Shown here: in pieces, positions 24,608 to 33,967 of the stretch
How positions within the stretch are numbered: position 1 is the stretch's first letter
Layout of the letters: every line of letters starts with the position of its first letter
Origin: Cryomorphaceae bacterium
GTDB taxonomy: Bacteria; Bacteroidota; Bacteroidia; Flavobacteriales; Schleiferiaceae
NCBI GenBank assembly: GCA_003566715.1
Contig: PXCF01000056.1
Location: forward strand, 1 to 38,556
Reading direction: 5' to 3'
Length of the DNA stretch: 38,556 nt
Notes under the pieces: model-generated
Told to the model about the DNA's origin: nothing
The model's database searches: none
Seen by the model: the letters and a program-made list of their open reading frames with translations, nothing else
Position numbers and translations under genes: made by a program

Positions 24608-25873
24608 ATGACTACGACATCAATGAACAAGCAACGCTTTTTTTACCGTCTCCTAATCGGACTGTTTTTCGCGTCTTCTGTCGTTTTTGCACAAGATGAG
24701 GGTGATTTGCCCGGCGATCCTGACAACGGAAAGAAAATTTTTAACGCTCAATGTGGGGCTTGTCACAAGCTCGACAAGAAAATGGTTGGTCCGGCTTTAG
24801 GCGGAGTTGCTGACAAGTACTCCATGGATTGGATTATTGCTTGGACGCAAGACAACGCTGCTCTTCGCGCAAGTGGAGATAAAGACGCCATTGCCATCTT
24901 CGAAGAGTATAATGGCGCCATCATGCCGGCTTTTCCCAACTTAAGTGAGCAAGACATTAAAGACATTGTCGCTTACACCATTGCTGGTGATAAAAAGAAA
25001 GCCCCTGCTGGCGATCTCGCTGATGGGGGAGGCGCTGCGGCGGCAAGTGACGGCGGGTCTTCCGGTGGCAATATTTGGGTAACCTTAGGTTTGTCGGTTT
25101 TCCTAATCGTATTAATCGCCATCCTAGCCAAGGTTAAAAACACCTTGAAAGTGATTAAAGGTGAGCCTACAAGTACGCTATTGGACGACGCCAGTGTGTT
25201 TACGCGCGTGGCGGTTCGCAATCAAAAGGTCATTGCGGTGGTTACCCTAGTGGTTGCCGTATTCCTGTTGCAGCAATTGTATTGGGGATTGATGAGTATT
25301 GGGTTAGAAGAAGGTTATGAGCCTGAGCAGCCAATAGCGTTCTCTCATGCACTACACGCCGGAGAAAACCAAATAGATTGCCAGTATTGTCACTACGGTG
25401 CGGAAAAAGGCAAGCACTCCAATATCCCTTCGGTAAACGTGTGTATGAACTGTCATACCTACGTTCAAGAGGGACCTAAGTACGGAGAAAAAGAAATTGA
25501 TAAGATTTACGCGGCGGTTGGTTTTGACCGTGAAACCAGCTCATACATTGAAGATTACGAGCAAAAACCTGTAAAGTGGGTGCGTATTCACAATCTTCCC
25601 GACTTAGCATACTTTAGTCATGCACAGCACGTCAATGCCGGAAACATTGAGTGTCAGACTTGTCATGGACCTGTTGAGGAAATGGAAGTTCTTTACCAGT
25701 ATTCTCCTTTGACTATGGGGTGGTGTATCAACTGCCACCGCGAGTCCGAAGTAGACGTTGAAAACAATGGATACTACGAAGAGGTCCACGCAAAGATGAA
25801 AGAAAAACACAATACAGACAAAGTTACCGTCGATATGATTGGTGGTCTTGAGTGTGGAAAATGTCACTATTAA
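24608..25873 (+). CDS. actA: Alternative complex III subunit ActA, with extra N-terminal cytochrome c domain
   Basis: 421 residues. A signal peptide (about 9-28, ending FAQ) precedes a monoheme cytochrome c domain (about 35-128) with CGACH (49-53) and a likely Met106 ligand in AIMPAFP. A Gly/Ala/Ser linker, two transmembrane helices (about 155-175 and 207-226) and the pentaheme ActA part follow, with CQYCH 258, CMNCH 279, CQTCH 349, CINCH 373 and CGKCH 416. That makes six CXXCH motifs, where the ActA core has five. ActA passes electrons from the complex toward cytochrome c or the oxidase. The extra heme domain may be a tethered electron carrier. The start ATG 24608 is kept; ATG 24623 is also possible. 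First gene of the act-cox operon. Confidence 0.93.
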   Translation: MTTTSMNKQRFFYRLLIGLFFASSVVFAQDEGDLPGDPDNGKKIFNAQCGACHKLDKKMVGPALGGVADKYSMDWIIAWTQDNAALRASGDKDAIAIFEEYNGAIMPAFPNLSEQDIKDIVAYTIAGDKKKAPAGDLADGGGAAAASDGGSSGGNIWVTLGLSVFLIVLIAILAKVKNTLKVIKGEPTSTLLDDASVFTRVAVRNQKVIAVVTLVVAVFLLQQLYWGLMSIGLEEGYEPEQPIAFSHALHAGENQIDCQYCHYGAEKGKHSNIPSVNVCMNCHTYVQEGPKYGEKEIDKIYAAVGFDRETSSYIEDYEQKPVKWVRIHNLPDLAYFSHAQHVNAGNIECQTCHGPVEEMEVLYQYSPLTMGWCINCHRESEVDVENNGYYEEVHAKMKEKHNTDKVTVDMIGGLECGKCHY

Positions 25874-25893
25874 AATAAACCCATCACAACGAT

Positions 25894-28800
25894 ATGGCAT
25901 CAGAAAAAACCTATTGGAAGGGTATCGGGGAATTAGAAAACCCTGAGTTGGCTGAGCAATTAAAGTCCAATGAATTCGCAGAAGAAATTCCTGTTGAAGA
26001 CTTTCTCACTCAACAAGAGTCCAATTCTTCAAATACAACCCGCCGTGACTTTTTGAAGTTTCTCGGGTTTTCAACAGCAGCAGCAACTTTAGCAGCTTGT
26101 GAGGCACCGGTTGTTGAGTCCATTCCTTATGTAGTGGCGCCCGACAAATTGGTTCCGGGTATCGCCAGTTACTATGCTTCTGTATATGACGACGGTTATG
26201 ATTTTGCTTCGTTGTTGGTTAAAACACGCGAGGGTCGTCCCATTAAAGTAGATCCCAACAGAGATGCTGCTTACAGAGGTGACGTGAACGCTCGTGTTCA
26301 AGCATCGGTTCTCAATCTGTATGATGCTACCCGCCTACAGTCACCATTGAAAAATGGTGAAGCTACAGATTGGGCCACGCTCGATTCAGAAGTTAAAAGT
26401 GCCTTAGACAAAGCACAAGCCTCCGGTAAGCGCATAGTCGTTTTGACGGGGTCGGTAAATAGTCCGGCCACCAAACGTGCTTTCGCCTCCTTTTCTGAAA
26501 AATATACCAACGCATCCCATGTCAGCGCTGATGCTTTTTCTTACAGCAATGCCTTAGATGCAAGTGAAAAGGTATTCGGAAAGCGTCAGTTCCCATTCTT
26601 TGATCTGACAAAAGCCGATAAAATTGTTTCTGTAGGCGCCGATTTCTTGGGCCAATGGATAGGTCAAGGTGTTTCCTCGGCATATGCTGAAAGACGCAAA
26701 CCCGGAAAGGATATGTCACGCCATATTCAAATCGAGGCCAATATGTCTTTGACCGGTTCTAATGCCGATACCCGTTATCGCGTAAAGCCATCAGAATACA
26801 CAGCGATTCTGGCAGGAATTTACAATAGAATTGCAAAAGCTGCCGGCGAGTCAACCATCAATGCTGGTAAGACTTCCATCGATAATCAGTTAGACAACAT
26901 TGCCAAGGATTTGATCAACAGCCGTGGCAAATCGTTGGTTCTTTGTGGAACCAATGACGTCAACAACTGGATGTTGACTTATGCCATCAATCAATTGTTG
27001 GGGAATTTTGGATCAACGGTAAGCACGACCGTTTTCTCTAACTTACGTCAAGGAAATGATGCGGCTTTTGCCCAGTTGTTGAGTGATATGAAGTCGGGTA
27101 AAGTAGGTGTTCTTCTTATGGCGCAAACCAACCCGGTTTATAATAACGCACGCGGATCAGAATTTGCCGATGCACTTGCAAAAGTTGACTGCAGTGTTGC
27201 TTGTTCAGACAAGAACGACGAATCAGCTTCACTCGTCACTTACGTATGTGCTACGCCGCATGCACTTGAAAGCTGGACCGATGCAGAACCGTTTACAGGA
27301 CATTATGCTTTCGGACAACCGACCATTCGTCCACTTTTCGATACCCGTCAATGGCAGCACTGTTTGTTGTCTTGGGCTGGCGTTGAAACCGATTACCACA
27401 GCTTCATTAAGTCTTACTGGGAAGGTAAAGGTCTTGACGTAGACAAGCTACTTCACGATGGTTTCTATACCAAGTTGAAAGAAATTAGCGAAGAAAATAC
27501 ACCTGATGCTTTATCACACGTAGCATCAGTAAAGGTGGCCAAACCAAGTGAAAACCTTGAGTTGGCACTATACGAAAAAACCGGTATGGGTGTCGGTAAC
27601 TTAGCCAATAACCCTTGGTTACAGGAATTCCCCGATCCCATTACCCGTGTTAGTTGGGATAACTATTTAACCATCTCTGCGGCACAAGCCAACGAGTTGG
27701 GTTTAAAAAACAAAACCCGTTCAAACGGTGCCCTCGACGGAAATTACGTAACCATTACCGCCGGTGATGTACGTATCGAAAATGTTCCCGTACTCATTCA
27801 GCCCGGACAAGCATACAATACTGTAGGTTTGGCAGTTGGTTACGGAAGAACTGGTATTGGTCGTGCGGCAGAGGATGTAGGTGTAAATGCCTTCCCGCTA
27901 TTACTCAATGGTGCACATAGTGTTTCCAACATTGAAATTGAAAAGCAAGACGGATGGCATGGATTTGCATGTACGCAACTTCACCATACGATGATGGGAC
28001 GCCGTATTGTTCAGGAGATCACACTTGATACCTTCATTAATGAGCCGGCAACAACCGAAAACCACAAAGGATGGAACGAGCGCACGATGTTCGAAACGGT
28101 TGGTCAAAAGTTAACGGCGGACAAAGCAAACCTTTGGGCCGATTTTGATAAAGAAACAGGTCATTTCTGGAACATGTCTATTGACTTGAACATGTGTACC
28201 GGTTGCGGAGCGTGTGTCATTGCTTGTCATGCAGAAAATAACGTTCCTGTCGTAGGTAAGGAAGAGGTTCGCAAGAGCCGCGATATGCACTGGTTGCGTA
28301 TCGACCGCTACTACAGCAGCGATATGACCAAAGAACGCGCTAAAGAAGAAGGTGTTGGTGCCATCAAGATGTACTTAGATATGGAAGTGCCTTCAGAAAG
28401 TCCTGAAGTTGTATTCCAGCCCATCATGTGCCAGCACTGTAATCACGCACCATGTGAGACAGTATGTCCGGTGGCTGCAACTGTGCACTCTTCAGAGGGG
28501 CTAAATCACATGGCCTATAACCGTTGTATTGGTACGCGTTATTGCGCTAATAACTGTCCTTACAAAGTACGTCGTTTTAACTGGTTCCGCTACAGCGATA
28601 ATGCGGAGAAGTTTGGTGTCAACTACGCCATGAACGATGATTTGGGTAAAATGGTACTCAACCCTGATGTAGCGGTACGCTCACGCGGGGTTATGGAAAA
28701 ATGTAGTTTCTGTATCCAACGTATCCAATTAGGAAAATTAGAAGCCAAGAAAGATGGTCGTAAGGTTAAAGACGGTGAGGTACAGACAGCCTGTATGCAA

Positions 28801-28959
28801 GCGTGTGATACCGGAGCCATTCAGTTTGGAGATGTCAATGATTCCAACAGTAAAGTTGCTGCGCTTAAAGAAGACAAGCGTATGTATCACTTGTTGGAAG
28901 ATATCGGAACACAACCTTCGGTATTCTATCAGACCAAAGTAAGAAATAAAAACGCCTAA
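25894..28959 (+). CDS. actB: Alternative complex III subunit ActB (molybdopterin-like and iron-sulfur protein)
   Basis: 1021 residues. A twin-arginine-like motif TTRRDFLKFLGFS starts at about residue 48, ending at Cys69 (TLAAC), so it is probably a Tat-exported lipoprotein. About 75-740 resembles the molybdopterin oxidoreductase fold; ActB proteins are known to lack the cofactor. The C-terminal part (about 755-1015) is a ferredoxin-like unit: MCTGCGACVIACH (about 767), CQHCNHAPCETVCP (about 846), CIGTRYCANNCPYK (about 878), CSFCIQ (about 936) and ACMQACDTGAI (about 966). These are ligands for the expected three 4Fe-4S and one 3Fe-4S clusters. It accepts electrons from quinol at the membrane face formed with ActC and passes them to ActA. 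It starts 20 bases after actA. Confidence 0.95.
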   Translation: MASEKTYWKGIGELENPELAEQLKSNEFAEEIPVEDFLTQQESNSSNTTRRDFLKFLGFSTAAATLAACEAPVVESIPYVVAPDKLVPGIASYYASVYDDGYDFASLLVKTREGRPIKVDPNRDAAYRGDVNARVQASVLNLYDATRLQSPLKNGEATDWATLDSEVKSALDKAQASGKRIVVLTGSVNSPATKRAFASFSEKYTNASHVSADAFSYSNALDASEKVFGKRQFPFFDLTKADKIVSVGADFLGQWIGQGVSSAYAERRKPGKDMSRHIQIEANMSLTGSNADTRYRVKPSEYTAILAGIYNRIAKAAGESTINAGKTSIDNQLDNIAKDLINSRGKSLVLCGTNDVNNWMLTYAINQLLGNFGSTVSTTVFSNLRQGNDAAFAQLLSDMKSGKVGVLLMAQTNPVYNNARGSEFADALAKVDCSVACSDKNDESASLVTYVCATPHALESWTDAEPFTGHYAFGQPTIRPLFDTRQWQHCLLSWAGVETDYHSFIKSYWEGKGLDVDKLLHDGFYTKLKEISEENTPDALSHVASVKVAKPSENLELALYEKTGMGVGNLANNPWLQEFPDPITRVSWDNYLTISAAQANELGLKNKTRSNGALDGNYVTITAGDVRIENVPVLIQPGQAYNTVGLAVGYGRTGIGRAAEDVGVNAFPLLLNGAHSVSNIEIEKQDGWHGFACTQLHHTMMGRRIVQEITLDTFINEPATTENHKGWNERTMFETVGQKLTADKANLWADFDKETGHFWNMSIDLNMCTGCGACVIACHAENNVPVVGKEEVRKSRDMHWLRIDRYYSSDMTKERAKEEGVGAIKMYLDMEVPSESPEVVFQPIMCQHCNHAPCETVCPVAATVHSSEGLNHMAYNRCIGTRYCANNCPYKVRRFNWFRYSDNAEKFGVNYAMNDDLGKMVLNPDVAVRSRGVMEKCSFCIQRIQLGKLEAKKDGRKVKDGEVQTACMQACDTGAIQFGDVNDSNSKVAALKEDKRMYHLLEDIGTQPSVFYQTKVRNKNA

Positions 28960-28979
28960 CCCCTTTAATAAAAGCTAAG

Positions 28980-30356
28980 ATGCATTACGAATCTCCCGTA
29001 CGTGAACCGCTTATCACCGGTGATAAGTCGTATCACGACATTACAGTAGATGTTGCTAAGCCCATTGAAACCAACGCTCCACGCTCGTGGTGGATCGCGT
29101 TTGGAGTTGCCCTTATTGCATTCCTTTGGGGTATTGGGTGTATCCTTTATACCATAGGTACTGGTATTGGAACATGGGGTTTGAACAAAACCGTTAACTG
29201 GGCTTGGGACATCACCAATTTTGTTTGGTGGGTAGGTATTGGTCACGCCGGTACACTTATTTCTGCCGTTTTACTATTATTCCGTCAAAAATGGCGTATG
29301 TCTATCAACAGATCGGCAGAGGCGATGACCATCTTTGCGGTTGTTCAGGCAGCATTGTTCCCGCTTATTCACATGGGTCGTCCTTGGTTGGCCTATTACG
29401 TTTTCCCAATCCCTAACCAGTTTGGTTCACTATGGGTAAACTTTAATTCTCCGCTTCTTTGGGACGTATTTGCGATTTCAACCTACTTCTCAGTATCGTT
29501 GGTGTTCTGGTATGTAGGTTTGATTCCCGACTTTGCCATGTTGCGCGATAGAGCCATCAATCCAATTCAAAAGCACATCTACAAGATTTTGTCTTTCGGT
29601 TGGGGAGGTAAAGCTAAGCACTGGCAGCGTTTTGAGGAAGTTTCTTTGGTTTTAGCAGGTTTGGCTACACCACTTGTACTTTCAGTACACACCATTGTAT
29701 CCATGGACTTCGCCACTTCGGTCATACCCGGCTGGCACACCACCATCTTCCCACCTTATTTTGTTGCGGGTGCGATTTTCTCCGGTTTTGCTATGGTACA
29801 AACCTTACTCATCATCATGCGAAAGATGTTTAAGATGGAAGATTATATCACCATCCAACACATCGAGATGATGAACATCATTATTATGGTTACCGGTTCT
29901 ATCGTTGGTATTGCTTACATCACTGAGTTGTTTATGGCTTGGTATTCCGGTGTAGAATACGAACAGTATGCCTTCTTAAATCGTGCAACCGGTCCTTATT
30001 GGTGGGCATACTGGTCTATGATGACTTGTAACGTATTCTCGCCGCAGTTTATGTGGTTTAAGAAATTACGCACCAGCATCATGTTCACCTTTATCATATC
30101 CATCGTGGTAAACATTGGGATGTGGTTTGAGCGTTTTGTGATTATTGTAACCTCACTTCACAGAGACTACTTACCATCATCTTGGACCATGTTTAGTCCA
30201 TCATTCGTAGATATTGGTATTTTCATTGGAACCATTGGATTCTTCTTTGTTCTATTCTTGCTTTATGCGCGTTCTTTCCCTGTCATTGCGCAAGCAGAAC
30301 TCAAGACCATTTTGAAATCCTCCGGTGAGAACTACAAAAAAATTCAAGAGAAATAA
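28980..30356 (+). CDS. actC: Alternative complex III subunit ActC (NrfD/PsrC-like quinol-binding membrane protein)
   Basis: 458 residues and very hydrophobic, with about nine or ten transmembrane helices, for example WWIAFGVALIAFLWGIGCIL, MTIFAVVQAALFPLIHMGRP and SFVDIGIFIGTIGFFFVLFL. NrfD/PsrC-family features include VGIGHAGTLISAVLLLF and the HMGRPWLAYY loop. The protein forms the quinol site near the periplasmic face next to the ActB iron-sulfur domain. It follows actB by 20 bases and precedes actD by two. Confidence 0.95.
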   Translation: MHYESPVREPLITGDKSYHDITVDVAKPIETNAPRSWWIAFGVALIAFLWGIGCILYTIGTGIGTWGLNKTVNWAWDITNFVWWVGIGHAGTLISAVLLLFRQKWRMSINRSAEAMTIFAVVQAALFPLIHMGRPWLAYYVFPIPNQFGSLWVNFNSPLLWDVFAISTYFSVSLVFWYVGLIPDFAMLRDRAINPIQKHIYKILSFGWGGKAKHWQRFEEVSLVLAGLATPLVLSVHTIVSMDFATSVIPGWHTTIFPPYFVAGAIFSGFAMVQTLLIIMRKMFKMEDYITIQHIEMMNIIIMVTGSIVGIAYITELFMAWYSGVEYEQYAFLNRATGPYWWAYWSMMTCNVFSPQFMWFKKLRTSIMFTFIISIVVNIGMWFERFVIIVTSLHRDYLPSSWTMFSPSFVDIGIFIGTIGFFFVLFLLYARSFPVIAQAELKTILKSSGENYKKIQEK

Positions 30357-30358
30357 TC

Positions 30359-30928
30359 ATGGCAAATAAGAATAAATCAGTTATTTCTGTCCTTTTCAAT
30401 GACGACGATGTCATGTTGAAAAGCATCAAACCCATTCGTGAGAAAGGCTACAACATTCGTGAAGCTTACACGCCATTTCCCGTACATGGACTTGACCACG
30501 AACTAGGTCTGGCGAGAACGCGAATGGCCATCACGGCGTTCATTTATGGCGCCATTGGACTATCCGTAGCCATTGCTTTGACCTATTACACAATGATTGT
30601 CGATTGGCCACAAAACATCGGAGGAAAACCTTCCTTCACTTGGGGTGAAAACATGCCGGCTTTTGTTCCCATTCTTTTTGAAATGACTGTGTTTTTTGCT
30701 GCTCACTTGATGGTTTGGACCTATTTTGTGAGAAATGGCATGTATCCTGGTCGTAAGGCAATGAATCCAGATCCGCGTACAACGGATGACATGTTTATGT
30801 TGGAAATTGAGTTTGACGGTGGCGAAGATGAGCTTCGTCAATTGTTGAAGGACCATGGTGCCGTTGAAATCAATCTGGTTGAAAAAGCTGACGAGGAAGC
30901 ACCCGAACTAGAAGAAGCACACGCATAA
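30359..30928 (+). CDS. actD: Alternative complex III subunit ActD (DUF3341)
   Basis: 189 residues. A soluble N-terminal part (VISVLFNDDDVMLKSIKPIR, YTPFPVHGLDHELGL) is followed by two transmembrane helices (about 57-80 and 99-122) and a C-terminal soluble part with PRTTDDMFMLEIEFD and an acidic tail. This is the DUF3341 layout of ActD, a structural membrane subunit without cofactors. The start lies two bases after the actC stop, so translation is probably coupled. Confidence 0.93.
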   Translation: MANKNKSVISVLFNDDDVMLKSIKPIREKGYNIREAYTPFPVHGLDHELGLARTRMAITAFIYGAIGLSVAIALTYYTMIVDWPQNIGGKPSFTWGENMPAFVPILFEMTVFFAAHLMVWTYFVRNGMYPGRKAMNPDPRTTDDMFMLEIEFDGGEDELRQLLKDHGAVEINLVEKADEEAPELEEAHA

Positions 30929-30951
30929 GACAAAGAAATAAAACAAAGATT

Positions 30952-31611
30952 ATGAATCGTTCAACAAACGTTATTTTTGTGATGATTGCCCTCACCGCTA
31001 TGGTTATTTCCTCGGCGTGTAGTCGAGATAAATCTAAGCCCGGAAGAGAGTATATGGCCGACACGGATATGTATCGCAATCCAAAAGTAAAAACATATCA
31101 AGCCTCTGATTTATTTTCGGATGGTTCATCAGCTCGTTTGCCAGAAGAGGGTACTGTGCCTCGCGGCTATACGACTTACAATAAGCCGAATACTGTTGAA
31201 GCCTATTTTGCTTCTCAAGAGAAAAAGGGCTATCCAACTTCTGCTCCAGAGAAAAGTGAAGCCAATTTGCAAGAGGGAGAACGTTTGTATATTCGCTTTT
31301 GTAACAACTGTCATGGTGTAAAGGGCGATGGAAACGGAAATCTCGTCGAACAGGGTAAGTTTGCCGGTGTTCCTTCTTACGACTCACAACGCTTACCGGA
31401 CATTACGCCACAAAGTATCTTCCACGTGATTACCCACGGGAAAGGCGTGATGGGATCTCATGCCGCTCAGATAGAGACCAGCGATCGTTGGAGAATTACT
31501 CAGTATGTGCTCAAATTACGCGCTGAATTAGACGGCGTTAATACCGATGATAATGCACAAGATGATGCTGAAGCAGATTCAGAAGACACCACCGACGAGT
31601 CAGAAGCGTAG
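30952..31611 (+). CDS. actE: Alternative complex III subunit ActE (monoheme cytochrome c lipoprotein)
   Basis: 219 residues. The signal STNVIFVMIALTAMVISSAC has a lipobox Cys at about residue 23. One heme site, CNNCH (117-121), lies in RFCNNCHGVKGDGNGNL, and HGKGVMGSHAAQIETSDRWR holds the expected distal Met in GVMGSH. The motifs PGREYMADTDMYRNPKVKTY and TVPRGY are typical of ActE. The C-terminus is a strongly acidic, probably flexible tail. It is the second heme-carrying subunit and a likely exit point for electrons. Confidence 0.94.
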   Translation: MNRSTNVIFVMIALTAMVISSACSRDKSKPGREYMADTDMYRNPKVKTYQASDLFSDGSSARLPEEGTVPRGYTTYNKPNTVEAYFASQEKKGYPTSAPEKSEANLQEGERLYIRFCNNCHGVKGDGNGNLVEQGKFAGVPSYDSQRLPDITPQSIFHVITHGKGVMGSHAAQIETSDRWRITQYVLKLRAELDGVNTDDNAQDDAEADSEDTTDESEA

Positions 31612-31656
31612 TTTAAAAAGTTTCCAATAAATCCATACCGATATAATTTGAATAAC

Positions 31657-32871
31657 ATGTTTCAATTTCCAGCCAAATTAAAAACATTGTCATACGTACT
31701 CATCGCAATTGGTGTAGTGGCAATGGTATACGGTTTCCTTTCAGGAGGAGGTCACGAAGCCGCAGATCACGGTCATGGCCACGAAAACCGTCCATGGGCA
31801 TCACTGCTCATCAACAACTTCTTTTTCCTGGGCATATCACTTGGTGCTCTTTTCTTCTTGGCTGTGCAATACGCTGCAAATGTGGGTTGGTCAGCCGGCA
31901 TCCTGAGACTACTAGAGGGTGTGAGTGGGTTTTTGCCCTTTGCCGGAATAATCATGATCGTTATCGTCCTCGCCGGAATGTTTCATATGAATCACCTCTA
32001 TCACTGGACTGCGGAAGGTATCATGGATCCGGAAAGTGATTACTTCGATAGCATCATTTATGGTAAAAAGGCTTATCTCAACGAGCCTTTCTTCATCATC
32101 CGCACGTTGGTTTACGTCCTTGGTTGGGTTTGGGCGATGGCGACACTTCGAAAGCTTAGTCTACGTGGTGATCAATCATCAGACTTGGCTTGGTATAAAA
32201 AATCAATTACCGTATCTGCTATTTTCTTGGTGTTTTTTGCCATCACTTCTTCAACTGCTGCATGGGACTGGATTATGTCCATCGACACCCACTGGTTTAG
32301 CACCTTGTTCGGATGGTATGTGTTCGCCGGAATTTTTGTCAGTGCGTTAACTACCACGGCTCTAATTGCCATTTATCTCAAGAACAACGGATACTTGGAA
32401 TGGTTAAATAATAGCCATATCCACGACCTTGGTAAGTTTATGTTTGCCTTCAGTATATTCTGGACATACCTATGGTTTAGCCAATTTATGTTGATTTGGT
32501 ATAGCAACATACCGGAAGAAGTCACGTATTATATGCCTCGTTTTGGTGAATTTAAAGGTTTGTTTATTACCATGTTGGTGATGAATTTCTTGTTCCCATT
32601 ACTCATTCTCATGAGTCGTGATTCAAAGCGTAATTTTGGGTTCCTAGCGACCATTGGTGTTGTTCTAATCATGGGACATTGGTTAAATGTTTACATCATG
32701 GTAACGCCCGGTACGGTTGGGTTAGATTACTCTATCGGCTTTACCGAAATTGGTGTATTTTTGGGCTTCCTTGGAGGATTCATCCTGGTTGTGTTTAGCC
32801 GTTTGGCAAAAGCACCACTACGTATCACCAATCACCCTATGAATAAGGAAAGTGAATATTTTCACATTTAA
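31657..32871 (+). CDS. actF: Alternative complex III subunit ActF
   Basis: 404 residues from ATG 31657; the frame also has a TTG at 31648. About ten transmembrane helices, with a His-rich loop after the first (HEAADHGHGHENRPW). Conserved-looking segments are NNFFFLGISLGALFFLAVQY, FHMNHLYHWTAEGIMDPESD and FWTYLWFSQFMLIWYSNIPE. ActF is a membrane subunit related to ActC that was proposed to carry part of the proton path. It is followed after 22 bases by coxB, linking the complex to the oxidase. Confidence 0.93.
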   Translation: MFQFPAKLKTLSYVLIAIGVVAMVYGFLSGGGHEAADHGHGHENRPWASLLINNFFFLGISLGALFFLAVQYAANVGWSAGILRLLEGVSGFLPFAGIIMIVIVLAGMFHMNHLYHWTAEGIMDPESDYFDSIIYGKKAYLNEPFFIIRTLVYVLGWVWAMATLRKLSLRGDQSSDLAWYKKSITVSAIFLVFFAITSSTAAWDWIMSIDTHWFSTLFGWYVFAGIFVSALTTTALIAIYLKNNGYLEWLNNSHIHDLGKFMFAFSIFWTYLWFSQFMLIWYSNIPEEVTYYMPRFGEFKGLFITMLVMNFLFPLLILMSRDSKRNFGFLATIGVVLIMGHWLNVYIMVTPGTVGLDYSIGFTEIGVFLGFLGGFILVVFSRLAKAPLRITNHPMNKESEYFHI

Positions 32872-32893
32872 TCAATAAAAAGGAATAGAAGAT

Positions 32894-33937
32894 ATGACGA
32901 CTCTTTTAACAGTCATTGTTGTTGTTCTCGCCGTAGTTGCTCTGGTGCAAATTGTGAGAATCTTTGAGATTGCCAATGTTCTCAATAAAAAAGATGAAGA
33001 ACCAAAAGACGGTGTAGGTCAACCTTCATACAAGGAAAACGACATATTTGGTAAAGTGATGCTTTTCTTAGGTGTTGCTTTGGTTGTGTTTTCCATTTGG
33101 AGTGCGTTTAAGTGGGGTGCATACATTTTACCGCAATCCGCCAGTGAACACGGGGTAGAAACCGATCGCTTACTCTGGATTACCATGGCCGTTATCGGTT
33201 TGGTATATTTAATTACCCAGCCTCTATTGTTTTGGTTTGCGTATAAGTTCCGTGGAACCAAAGGAAAAAAGGCTTCCTACATGGAGCACAACAACAAGCT
33301 CGAATTGCTATGGACCGGTGTCCCTACCATTGTCCTAGCCATTATAATTACCTACGGTATTATAACTTGGGGTAACATCATGAACCCGGAGTTTGATGAA
33401 GAACCCATTGTTGTGGAACTTTATGCCAAACAATTTGGCTGGACTGCGCGTTTAGCAGGTGAAGATAATGTTCTTGGAAATGCTAATGTTCGATTTATAG
33501 GTGGAACCAATTCTTTGGGAATAGACGAAAACGATTTTAATGGTTTGGACGATATCGTGGTTAATGAATTACATTTACCTGTAGGTAAACCCGTGCTGTT
33601 TAAGATGCGTTCACAAGATGTCATCCACTCTGCTTACATCCCTCACTTTAGACTACAAATGAACTGTGTTCCCGGTGAGGTTACTCAGTTTGCTTTTACG
33701 CCTAGGAAAACAACGGAGGAGATGCGTAGAGATCCTAAGGTCATTCGTCAGATAAATCAAATTAACAACATTCGAGAGAATATCGGAGAAGACCCATACG
33801 ATTTTGATTATGTGCTTCTGTGTAACAAAATTTGCGGAGCGGCTCACTACAACATGCAATTGAAAATTGTGGTAGAGACGGAGGAAGAATATAAACAATG
33901 GCTGAAAGAACAAACCACATTTGCCGAATCCCTTTAA
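32894..33937 (+). CDS. coxB: Cytochrome c oxidase subunit II
   Basis: 347 residues. The N-terminal half has four hydrophobic helices (about 2-24, 51-72, 93-116, 137-160), more than the usual two. The CuA domain keeps its ligands: His245 in VIHSAYIPHFR, and Cys310, Cys314, His318 and Met321 in CNKICGAAHYNM. An insertion of about 35 residues (RKTTEEMRRDPKVIRQINQI onward) lies between the CuA strands. There is no fused cytochrome c domain, so electrons must come from ActA, ActE or a separate carrier. AGGA-like bases precede the ATG. Confidence 0.95.
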   Translation: MTTLLTVIVVVLAVVALVQIVRIFEIANVLNKKDEEPKDGVGQPSYKENDIFGKVMLFLGVALVVFSIWSAFKWGAYILPQSASEHGVETDRLLWITMAVIGLVYLITQPLLFWFAYKFRGTKGKKASYMEHNNKLELLWTGVPTIVLAIIITYGIITWGNIMNPEFDEEPIVVELYAKQFGWTARLAGEDNVLGNANVRFIGGTNSLGIDENDFNGLDDIVVNELHLPVGKPVLFKMRSQDVIHSAYIPHFRLQMNCVPGEVTQFAFTPRKTTEEMRRDPKVIRQINQINNIRENIGEDPYDFDYVLLCNKICGAAHYNMQLKIVVETEEEYKQWLKEQTTFAESL

Positions 33938-33967
33938 TTGCTAACCAGTAAATAATCGTATTGCCCT

